Assembly: GCA_021774205.1 (NCBI GenBank)
Contig: JAJFJI010000231.1
Span: forward strand, 1 to 13,310
From: Nitrosomonas sp.
Lineage (GTDB): Bacteria > Pseudomonadota > Gammaproteobacteria > Burkholderiales > Nitrosomonadaceae
Length of the DNA stretch: 13,310 bases
Reading direction: 5' to 3'
Shown: positions 7,020 to 13,310 of the stretch, in pieces
Position numbering within the stretch: position 1 is the first letter of the stretch
Layout: each line of letters begins with the position of its first letter
The notes under the pieces: generated by a model
What the model was told of the DNA's origin: nothing
What the model saw: the letters and a program-made list of their open reading frames with translations, nothing else
Databases searched by the model: none
Made by a program: the position numbers and the translations under genes

Positions 7020-8234
7020 CTAAACAGATTGACAGATCGCGTTGAGCCCCATTTTTTCCAAAGACGCTTGAATTTCTTTTTGGTAAATGGGGTTCATCAC
7101 CAGAACGATGTCGGGCTGGTATTCTTTTAAAAATTCAGGGCCGACAATTTGTTGGCCTGAGCCTGCGACAAATCTTCCTTGTTTGTGAGGGTTGATGTCA
7201 ACAATATACTCAATTTGCCCAAATGCTTTCATTACATTTAAGAAAGTAACGCCTTTGGAACCCGCGCCCCAAAGTGCCACTTTTTTGCTTGCATTGGTAT
7301 AGTCGGCAAGTTGTTTTTTCCAGTGACTGACCTTTTCTTGATAATTGGTGGCGAATTTAGATGCGGTATTGTTGAGTTCCGCGTCCTTTGGCAGGTTGAA
7401 GTTTGTATAATCAGAATCTTGCGTTGAAGCGCATAGTTTCGCTTCAATCCCCAAGAACTGTCCGCCAAACGAGCTTTCTTGACCTAATACCTGGTAACCG
7501 TTTTTGGAAAAAGTATAGGAAAGTGAGTTGCGGGTAAAATAAGAGCAATGCTCATAAATTAAATCCCAGATCCCCATATCTTTTAGGGTAAAAGCGCCGT
7601 CGGGTACTTCAAAAAATACGATAGATTCAAGTCGATCTCCAATGGCTTTTTTTACCGTATTGAGTAATGTGGCTGGGTATTGGATGTGTTCTAATACATG
7701 ACGGCAGCAAATAAGGTCGGCCCCATAACTTGAGTATTTATCGGAATAAAAATCTTTAACGACTGAAAAATTCTCTTGTGATTGGCCGTCTCTGTTGTCT
7801 TCAAAGCTTGGGTCAAAGCCCACGCCAGTATTTTGGCCTAGTTTACACAGGGATTTTAGAAAATCTCCTTTGCCGCAGCCAATTTCAACAATGTCTTTGT
7901 TATGTAATGAAAACTTGTCGATTAAACCTTGGGCTAAATTGTCTGCATATTCTTGGAACCGAGGTGAATAGTGCAAGGAGTTCTCATAGTCGGGGTCGTA
8001 ATCCATCTTACTAGGATCAAAATCTCTGTTAAACACATGTCCGCAGTGATTGCAAAATACCAAATCCATGGTGCCCGTGGAAGCGCTTGCCGCGCTTTCC
8101 TTTGAACTCCATAGTCGATTGCAATGTATTGGGATATCATTGATTTTCAGAAGTGGAGTGCAGTTTGGCGTATCACATACCACACACCGGGTGTTTGATT
8201 CGGAATTAGAAGCGTCTGCTCGGTTATTATTCAT
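7020..8234 (-). CDS. Class I SAM methyltransferase with zinc-binding N-terminal domain and C-methyltransferase C-terminal domain (second paralog)
   Basis: A 404-residue protein with the three-part architecture of nucleotide-sugar C-methyltransferases. The N-terminal zinc-binding domain has two CxxC pairs (Cys17/20 and Cys61/64). A Rossmann-type SAM domain follows, with motif I EIGCGKG (117-123) and CCRHVLEHI (176-184). IYEHCSYF (226-233) corresponds to the YHEH catalytic region of TcaB9-type enzymes. The C-terminal domain has WGAGSKG (322-328) and VDINPHKQ (345-352). It is a clear paralog of the gene just upstream, sharing long blocks throughout. ATG 8234 lies 5 bases after the preceding stop, with only a weak GGA upstream, so coupling is likely. 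It is the last gene of the sugar operon and no T-rich hairpin follows it. Substrate unknown; C-methylation of an activated keto-sugar is the inferred role. Confidence 0.85.
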   Translation of the reverse strand: MNNNRADASNSESNTRCVVCDTPNCTPLLKINDIPIHCNRLWSSKESAASASTGTMDLVFCNHCGHVFNRDFDPSKMDYDPDYENSLHYSPRFQEYADNLAQGLIDKFSLHNKDIVEIGCGKGDFLKSLCKLGQNTGVGFDPSFEDNRDGQSQENFSVVKDFYSDKYSSYGADLICCRHVLEHIQYPATLLNTVKKAIGDRLESIVFFEVPDGAFTLKDMGIWDLIYEHCSYFTRNSLSYTFSKNGYQVLGQESSFGGQFLGIEAKLCASTQDSDYTNFNLPKDAELNNTASKFATNYQEKVSHWKKQLADYTNASKKVALWGAGSKGVTFLNVMKAFGQIEYIVDINPHKQGRFVAGSGQQIVGPEFLKEYQPDIVLVMNPIYQKEIQASLEKMGLNAICQSV

Positions 8235-8239
8235 GTTAG

Positions 8240-9448
8240 CTATCCGTCATTCATTCCCAGTGTTTTTATTTCTGGGTTTAATCCCAATGAATTTAAATCT
8301 TTCGCGATTTCATTTTTATAAATGGGGTTCATGATCACCACAAGATCGGGTTTGTATTCCTTTAAAAAACTTGGAGCAACAACCTGTTGGCCAGTACCGG
8401 CCATATAGGTCTTTTGTCGATGAGGATTGATGTCCACGACATATTCTATTTCAGAAAATATTTTGAGTCTTGTTAAAAAAGAAACACCTTTAGACCCTGA
8501 GCCCCAGACCACAATTTTTTTCGGATTAGTGACCTGGTCTTTCATGAGCTGTTTCCACGGGGACATGGTTTTATCATAAGCCCTTTGAAATCCTTTGACG
8601 AGCTGAGCTGCTTGGATTTTATTTTCATCGGCCCAAGGCGTCGCTGTAACCTCTCTACTAGTATGTTTTGCTTCGATGACAAGGTATTGCTGATCATACT
8701 CAGACCGGACATTAAGTACCTCAAAACCACATTTCTCAAACAAATGTTGTAGTGAGTGGGCGCTAAAATAAGAGCAGTGTTCGTAATAAATGTCTTCAAA
8801 TAGGCAGTTTTTTAAAATTATGTCTGCGTTGGGAACTTGGAAATAGATGAGTGTATCTTTTGCACCCTCCAAAGAGCGCTTGACGATATTCGTGAATTCG
8901 TGCGGATTTGGGATGTGTTCTAAGGTCATCCGACAACAAATCACATCCCCTTTTAAATTGGCGTATTTTTCAGAATAGTAATCAGCAACAAATTCTGTGT
9001 TCACATTTTCCGATTCGCCGTTGTCAGTATAGGCGGGATCGACGCCAATTCCTGAGTTGCCACCCATTCGACAAATTTGATTTAAGAATTCACCTTTGCC
9101 ACAACCAATCTCAATAATTTTTTTGCCATGGACATCATACTTGTCGATAAATTTTTGAGTGGTACCCTCGAGCCAATTTCTGAAAGTGCTTGAGTAATCT
9201 TGAGCTTCTTGGCAATCTTCGGAATAGCCCATGAGCTTTTGTTCAAAGGCCCGGTTAGAAATGAAACCACAGGATGGGCAAAACTTAAGTTCAATTTTTC
9301 CTGTAGGGAAATCCAAGGCATCTTGCTTGGTATATATGTTCATGACACTGTGCACCGGAACATTTTCCATGGAATGAAAAAGCTCCATGCCATCACATAA
9401 ACAGTTTGGGCACTTGGTCGTTTCTAGATTGTCTTGGATTTCACTCAC
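8240..9448 (-). CDS. Class I SAM methyltransferase with zinc-binding N-terminal domain and C-methyltransferase C-terminal domain (first paralog)
   Basis: A 402-residue paralog of the downstream gene with the same domain order. Cys13/16 and Cys57/60 form the zinc-binding pairs. SAM motif I is EIGCGKG (113-119), with a CCRMTLEHI block at 171-179. YYEHCSYF (221-228) marks the presumed catalytic segment, and the C-terminal domain has WGSGSKG (315-321) and VDINPHRQ (338-345). The start is GTG at 9448, 15 bases after the preceding stop, with GAGAG about seven bases upstream. Compared with the TcaB9-like gene upstream, this protein has a canonical glycine-rich SAM loop and lacks the first His of YHEH, so the paralog pair belongs to a separate subgroup. 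Both may act successively, act on different substrates or form a heteromer; the sequence does not decide. It is assigned to sugar biosynthesis by context and family. Confidence 0.85.
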   Translation of the reverse strand: MSEIQDNLETTKCPNCLCDGMELFHSMENVPVHSVMNIYTKQDALDFPTGKIELKFCPSCGFISNRAFEQKLMGYSEDCQEAQDYSSTFRNWLEGTTQKFIDKYDVHGKKIIEIGCGKGEFLNQICRMGGNSGIGVDPAYTDNGESENVNTEFVADYYSEKYANLKGDVICCRMTLEHIPNPHEFTNIVKRSLEGAKDTLIYFQVPNADIILKNCLFEDIYYEHCSYFSAHSLQHLFEKCGFEVLNVRSEYDQQYLVIEAKHTSREVTATPWADENKIQAAQLVKGFQRAYDKTMSPWKQLMKDQVTNPKKIVVWGSGSKGVSFLTRLKIFSEIEYVVDINPHRQKTYMAGTGQQVVAPSFLKEYKPDLVVIMNPIYKNEIAKDLNSLGLNPEIKTLGMNDG

Positions 9449-9463
9449 GATAGGACTCTCATT

Positions 9464-10696
9464 TTATTTAATAACAGGTTCAGGCACGGGGATGATAAAT
9501 TTGCCTCCTTTTTGGTAGTATTCTTTTTGCTGTTCCATAATTTCTTCAGCAAAATTCCAAGCCAAAATTAATACATAATCTGGCATTTCTTCTACGAGTC
9601 TTTCGGGAGGTAAAATTGGTTGGTGCATACCTGGCATGTACTTACCCTGTTTGTGAGGATTTTTGTCAACGACGTAAGAGACGGTGTCAGTACCAATGCC
9701 AAAATAATTAATCAGCGTGCTTCCTTTGGCAGCAGCGCCATAAGCTGCGATAGATTTACCCTGATCTTTTAAGTCCTTTAACATTTTGTTAAGGGATTCT
9801 TTGAGGTTTTCGACTTTTTTGGCAAAGTCTTGATAATACTCAATTTTGTCAATTTTTAAGTCTTTTTCCATTTGCAGCATTTCTTTAACCTTAGCGCTTA
9901 CATTTTCAGTTTTCTCTATGTATAGCCTTAATGAGCCGCCGTGGATAGTAATTTCTTTGATGTCATTGAGGTATAACGAATGAGATCTAAAAAGGTTGTT
10001 CAATGCAGTGACTGACAAGTAAAGCAAGTGTTCATGGTAAATGGTGTCAAATTCGCAATGGTCAATCAGTTCTTTGATGTAAGGTACCTCAATCACTGCT
10101 TGGCCTGAATCTTTTAAGAGAATGCCAATGCCTTCAACAAATCCATTGGTGTCAGGGACATGTGCCAATACATTATTGCCATGAATGATATCAGCTTGTC
10201 GCCCTTCTTCTTTTAGCTTAACAGCTAACTCTTTGGTGAAAAATGTGTTTAAGGTGGGCACACCAATTTTTTCTGCGGCTTTGGCAGGGCCGTCAGCAGG
10301 ATCAATGCCCAGTACGGGGATCCCTTTTTCCACATAATTTTTCAGTAAGTATCCATCGTTACTCGCAAGCTCAACCACTAAACTATTGGTGTCGAGATTT
10401 CTCTTCTCAATGCGATCAAGGGCATTTTTCCTTGAGTGCTCAAGACCAAACGCCATGAAAGAAGAAAAGTAGGGATAATCTTCACAGAATAGTTTTTCGG
10501 GGGGGACAGTTTCAAGAATTTGAGAAAGTCCGCAAGTTTCACAGAAAGTCACTTCCAAGGGGAAGTAAGGTTCGTCTTCTTCTTTAAGCTGTTTTTCGGT
10601 TAGAATCCTATCGGAAAGCGGTGTTTTGCCGAGGTTTAAAAACGGTTTAAGGTTTGAACCTCCACAGGCTCTGCAGGTAGTAATTCTGTTTTTCAA
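9464..10696 (-). CDS. NDP-hexose C-methyltransferase (TylC3/TcaB9/NovU-like)
   Basis: A 410-residue sugar C-methyltransferase. The closest recognised families are the SAM-dependent C3/C5-methyltransferases of branched deoxysugars (TylC3, TcaB9, NovU), which methylate an NDP-4-keto-6-deoxysugar. Zinc ligands Cys8/11 and Cys52/55 are present; the SAM loop reads ELASNDGYLL (109-118), the non-canonical form usual in this family; FDTIYHEHLLYLS (216-228) contains the YHEH motif that carries the proposed catalytic Glu/His in TcaB9; and the C-terminal domain has YGAAAKG (319-325) and VDKNPHKQGKYMPG (343-356). A Lys/Glu-rich helical stretch lies at about 265-315. The start is TTG at 10696: AAGGAG lies seven bases upstream and overlaps the preceding stop codon, and no ATG gives the complete zinc domain. 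Third gene of the operon. Confidence 0.9.
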   Translation of the reverse strand: MKNRITTCRACGGSNLKPFLNLGKTPLSDRILTEKQLKEEDEPYFPLEVTFCETCGLSQILETVPPEKLFCEDYPYFSSFMAFGLEHSRKNALDRIEKRNLDTNSLVVELASNDGYLLKNYVEKGIPVLGIDPADGPAKAAEKIGVPTLNTFFTKELAVKLKEEGRQADIIHGNNVLAHVPDTNGFVEGIGILLKDSGQAVIEVPYIKELIDHCEFDTIYHEHLLYLSVTALNNLFRSHSLYLNDIKEITIHGGSLRLYIEKTENVSAKVKEMLQMEKDLKIDKIEYYQDFAKKVENLKESLNKMLKDLKDQGKSIAAYGAAAKGSTLINYFGIGTDTVSYVVDKNPHKQGKYMPGMHQPILPPERLVEEMPDYVLILAWNFAEEIMEQQKEYYQKGGKFIIPVPEPVIK

Positions 10697-10707
10697 TTTT
10701 AAGCTCC

Positions 10708-11748
10708 TTATGCTTCTACGGTGTCTTTAATCCAGCGAAAATCTTTGCTAAGTTTATTGTCTGCAATCAGTTCTTTTATATGCGATATTCGCTTGTACTT
10801 GGGACCTTCAAAATCTTCCAGCGTAATATTTGACTGTTTGTAGGCCTCGAAAAGTTGTTCGATGCCTCGGCGGGCAGTCCATTGGGGTTTAAAACCATGG
10901 ATATTCCTGGCAATTTTATCGCAGTTAACCCGGTAACAGCGTTTATCGGGGCCAGCTGAAGGGGCAAAGCTCACCTCGCAACCAGGTACAACCTCTTTTA
11001 CGATTTCTGCAATTTCTTTAATCGTGTAATTTTCGGTAGTGGTGCCTACATTGTATGAATTATTGTGGATTTCATCGAGGGGCGCATGAAGCACGGCAAT
11101 GTATGCACGAGAAATATCTTCAACGTGCACAATAGGTCTCCAAGGTGTGCCATCACTTTTAAGGTATACTTTTCCGGTGGTGAATGCCCAAGCTGTTAAG
11201 TTGTTGGCTACTAAATCAAATCGGATCCTAGGAGATAATCCGTAGGCTGTAGAAGCTCTTAAGTAGGTTGGGTGAAATTTTTCGTCAGCCAAATCAATGA
11301 GTGCTTTTTCTACCGCAACCTTGGAGTTACCATAAGGGGTCACCGGGTTGAAGGCTGAGTTTTCATCTAGAAAATTAGACCCTGAAGCACCATAATTGCT
11401 GCAGGAAGAAGCAAATAGAAATCGTTCGACCCCGACCTTTTTTGCGAGTCTGGCGAGATGAATAGAGCCTAATTCGTTTATATCGACGGTGAGATTGGCG
11501 TTAAAATCACCTAGGGGATCGTTAGATAGTCCCGCAAGGTGGATGATAGCATCGATTCCTTCGAGATCTTCTATTTCAACGTCTCGAACATCTTTTAGGA
11601 TCGTGGGTATATCAGGGACTTCACCAGTAAAAGTGCATCTTTCGTATAAATCGGTGTCGAGCCCAATAACTTCGTGCCCTTCTTTTTGTAACATGGGAAC
11701 CAGTACGCACCCGATGTACCCTCTAGAGCCAGTAACTAATACTTTCAT
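10708..11748 (-). CDS. Extended SDR nucleotide-sugar epimerase/reductase-like enzyme
   Basis: A 346-residue NAD(P)-dependent short-chain dehydrogenase of the extended, nucleotide-sugar-modifying class. The dinucleotide loop is VTGSRGYIG (5-13), with Asp31 suggesting NAD(H) preference; SSCSNYG (114-120) and YGNSK (139-143) give the Ser-Tyr-Lys triad, and WRPIVHVEDISRA (203-215) is the usual substrate-domain motif. The first active-site element reads SSCSNYG, not the Thr-Asp-Glu of NDP-hexose 4,6-dehydratases, so an epimerase or 4-ketoreductase role is more likely. Immediately after rfbF (one-base gap), its ATG has GGAGG six bases upstream, formed by the last codons of rfbF. It probably acts on the CDP-sugar pathway of this operon, but the exact reaction cannot be read from sequence. 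The C-terminal ~50 residues after 295 are a helical extension rich in Lys and Glu. Confidence 0.87.
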   Translation of the reverse strand: MKVLVTGSRGYIGCVLVPMLQKEGHEVIGLDTDLYERCTFTGEVPDIPTILKDVRDVEIEDLEGIDAIIHLAGLSNDPLGDFNANLTVDINELGSIHLARLAKKVGVERFLFASSCSNYGASGSNFLDENSAFNPVTPYGNSKVAVEKALIDLADEKFHPTYLRASTAYGLSPRIRFDLVANNLTAWAFTTGKVYLKSDGTPWRPIVHVEDISRAYIAVLHAPLDEIHNNSYNVGTTTENYTIKEIAEIVKEVVPGCEVSFAPSAGPDKRCYRVNCDKIARNIHGFKPQWTARRGIEQLFEAYKQSNITLEDFEGPKYKRISHIKELIADNKLSKDFRWIKDTVEA

Positions 11749-11749
11749 T

Positions 11750-12526
11750 CTAATCCTCCCATAACTTCCAGGGAGCAGTCCCTGATTGCCAATAATTTTC
11801 TAAAATATGTTTTTCTCTAAGCGTATCCATGCATTGCCAGAAAGATGTATGGCGATAGGCCATAAGCTGCCCGTCTCTGGCTAACCCTTCTAAGGGTTCT
11901 TTTTCAAATTGAGTATGGTCCCCTTCGATGTAATCAAACACCTCAGGCTCTAAAACGAAAAAGGCGCCGTTAATCCATCCTTCACCTGTTTGGGGTTTTT
12001 CGGAAAATTCCATCACTCGGTCGCCATCAAACTCCAGATGCCCGTACCGAGCAGGTGGACGGACTGTCGTTAAGGTAGCTAGTTTGCCATGAGATTTATG
12101 GAACTTAAGAAGGTCGTCGAGGTTTACATCGGAAAGGCCATCGCCCCAGGTAAGCATAAAAGTTTCATTGCCCATGTACGATTTAAACCTTTTGATACGA
12201 CCACCTGTATTGGTTTTTAATCCAGTTTCGATCAGGTTAACACTCCAGTCTTCTTGAGACTGATGGTCGGAACGCTGAACCTGACCAGAAGTCATGTTTA
12301 CCGAGATATCGCCCTGTAACCCACTATAATCAACAAAATATTTTTTAATCATTTCGCCTTTATATCCGAGTGCGACGAAAAAATCTTTGTAGCCATAGTG
12401 AGCATATAACTTCATGATATGCCACAAAATAGGTTTTCCTCCTACTTCTACTAGAGGTTTTGGCCTGATTTCGGTTTCTTCGGCTAAGCGAGTGCCATAA
12501 CCACCTGCTAATATTCCAACTTTCAT
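11750..12526 (-). CDS. rfbF: Glucose-1-phosphate cytidylyltransferase
   Basis: Makes CDP-glucose from CTP and glucose-1-phosphate, the entry step to CDP-linked deoxysugars. The 258-residue protein has almost exactly the family length (Salmonella RfbF is 257) and matches it along its whole length. The nucleotide-binding LAGGYGTRL (6-14), RPKPLVEVGGKPILWHIMK (21-39), the metal-binding WGDG (127-130), NGAFFVLEP (186-194) and FWQCMDTLREK (229-239) are all visible. ATG 12526 has AAAGG five bases upstream and places the glycine loop at the N-terminus; the frame is open 30 codons further to 12616, but that stretch resembles nothing in the family. First gene of the five-gene sugar operon. No convincing promoter was identified by eye in the long upstream gap. 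Confidence 0.95.
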   Translation of the reverse strand: MKVGILAGGYGTRLAEETEIRPKPLVEVGGKPILWHIMKLYAHYGYKDFFVALGYKGEMIKKYFVDYSGLQGDISVNMTSGQVQRSDHQSQEDWSVNLIETGLKTNTGGRIKRFKSYMGNETFMLTWGDGLSDVNLDDLLKFHKSHGKLATLTTVRPPARYGHLEFDGDRVMEFSEKPQTGEGWINGAFFVLEPEVFDYIEGDHTQFEKEPLEGLARDGQLMAYRHTSFWQCMDTLREKHILENYWQSGTAPWKLWED

Positions 12527-12871
12527 TTTCGCCTTTCCTATTTCGCTTAAATCAAGATTGATAATGTGAATTTCTAGATGACCACGAGTGATTCTGGAAA
12601 ATATTGTAACGGTCAATTTATCGAAAACATTAGCGATAAGTTCGTTAATTTAGAGCGCACTATCTTGCTAATCTTTTCGGACAATATTTTAACGACGTCT
12701 GAGTCGAAGTATAACTTTGAAAAGCCATTAATTTTGCCCGTTAATCACGTGATTCTAAATATTTTTGATCTTTATTTTTTAGTGTTAATACTAACAGGTT
12801 TTGGATCTCATCTCATTAACGTCTTTTTTTCAGGGTATTGTGGAATGTACTGACATAACGTTTATGTTATG
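12527..12871. other. AT-rich leader region upstream of the sugar operon, with palindromes
   Basis: A 345-bp non-coding stretch between the mltA stop and rfbF. It contains a perfect 12-bp palindrome AATCACGTGATT (12743-12754), a 16-bp near-palindrome TTAGTGTTAATACTAA (12779-12794, one mismatched pair) and TTATCG/CGATAA arms 10 bp apart (12618-12639). A small ACATAA/TTATGT hairpin lies at 12853-12867 just past the mltA stop, without a T-run. It must hold the promoter of the operon unless mltA reads through, but no good -35/-10 pair stood out: TTGACC at 12616-12611 on the minus strand has no matching -10. No JUMPstart/ops element was seen. Confidence 0.45.
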
Positions 12872-13310
12872 CTAACGCTCAGTTGGTAATTGGGGGTTGG
12901 TATCTTCTGGCATCAGTACCCACATTCTACCTGATTGTTTCATTTTTCCAGCTTGATTCCCCGCTTCTGGTCCAAATCCCCAAAAGAAATCCGCGCGTAC
13001 ATTACCTTTGATCGCATTACCGGTATCCTGAGCCACCATTAAGCGTTGCAGCGACTTGTCAGTGTTGGGCCAGGTTGTGGCAAGGAAAACGGGTGCGCCC
13101 AGAGGCGCGGCGCGTGGATCAATGGCGAGACTTCTGCCTGCCGTAAGTGGAACACCCAATGCACCCAGCGGGCCAGAAAGATCGTTGGGCAGTTCGCGAA
13201 AGAATATGAAGCGTGAATTTTGTTGAAGTAGATTGTCGAGTTTTTCCGGATTTTGTTGGCCCCACAGTTTGATTCCCTGCATTGAAGCTTTTTCCAGTGG
13301 TAGCTCGCCC
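12872..13310 (-). CDS. mltA: Membrane-bound lytic murein transglycosylase A, C-terminal part (gene runs off the window)
   Basis: The 3' end of mltA; the reading frame stays open to the window edge, so the upstream part and true start lie outside. About 145 residues are visible. MltA is an outer-membrane lipoprotein that cleaves peptidoglycan glycan strands, forming 1,6-anhydromuropeptides. The visible part holds the end of the MltA domain and the 3D domain: GELPLEKASMQGIKLW, FIFFRE, PLTAGRSLAID, PLGAPVFLATT, AQDTGNAIKG and RADFFWG. The Asp of AQDTG and the Asp of RADFFWG (about residues 95 and 107 of the fragment) match the conserved Asp cluster, the latter the position of the catalytic Asp308 of E. 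coli. It ends with RMWVLMP and a short polar tail. Same strand as the sugar operon but separated by 345 bp, so probably an independent unit. Confidence 0.93.
   Translation of the reverse strand, partial: GELPLEKASMQGIKLWGQQNPEKLDNLLQQNSRFIFFRELPNDLSGPLGALGVPLTAGRSLAIDPRAAPLGAPVFLATTWPNTDKSLQRLMVAQDTGNAIKGNVRADFFWGFGPEAGNQAGKMKQSGRMWVLMPEDTNPQLPTER

Noticed and set aside
12527..12616. N-terminal extension of rfbF by 30 codons
   Set aside because: The ATG at 12526 has a good AAAGG and gives the standard family N-terminus; the extension resembles nothing.
12578..12853. 91-codon plus-strand open frame in the rfbF leader
   Set aside because: No ribosome binding site, low-complexity AT-driven residues, and it spans the palindromes; more likely non-coding.
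12852..12867. Hairpin just past the mltA stop as a rho-independent terminator
   Set aside because: The stem is short (6 bp), AT-rich and not followed by a T-run on the minus strand.

Overview
The window looks like chromosomal DNA of a Gram-negative proteobacterium. The partial lytic transglycosylase (MltA), the GLK-type glucokinase and the MtfA peptidase point to Proteobacteria. The wording of the cysteine synthase and serine acetyltransferase remnants suggests a betaproteobacterium, possibly Nitrosomonas-like; that placement is inference from recalled family sequences, not a search. No rRNA, tRNA, CRISPR array, transposase or integrase was seen.

Left part (1-4333), mostly housekeeping. Glucokinase and mtfA form a minus-strand pair joined by an ATGA overlap. 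Divergent from them, on the plus strand, lie a broken cysteine synthase A gene (in-frame deletion of the PLP-lysine segment, a frameshift and active-site substitutions), an intact serine acetyltransferase whose C-terminal tail contains a 24-bp tandem duplication, and a small GlcG/HbpS-family protein. The 216 bp between mtfA and the cysK remnant hold a strong inverted repeat and a plausible mtfA promoter.

Middle part (4334-6957), visibly AT-rich: two class-3 lipase-family genes transcribed divergently, one without a signal peptide (minus) and one apparently exported (plus). They are only distantly alike. The exported one has a repeated beta-type motif between its signal peptide and its lipase domain.

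Right part (7020-12526), a compact five-gene minus-strand operon for an unusual nucleotide-activated sugar: glucose-1-phosphate cytidylyltransferase (rfbF), an extended-SDR nucleotide-sugar enzyme, a TylC3/TcaB9-like sugar C-methyltransferase, and a tandem pair of paralogous methyltransferases of the same three-domain architecture. Gaps are 1, 11, 15 and 5 nt. The likely product is a CDP-linked, C-methyl-branched deoxysugar for a surface polysaccharide. No recognisable 4,6-dehydratase, sugar dehydratase, aminotransferase or glycosyltransferase is present, so other loci must contribute. A 345-bp AT-rich gap with palindromes precedes the operon, and the window ends inside the 3' part of mltA.
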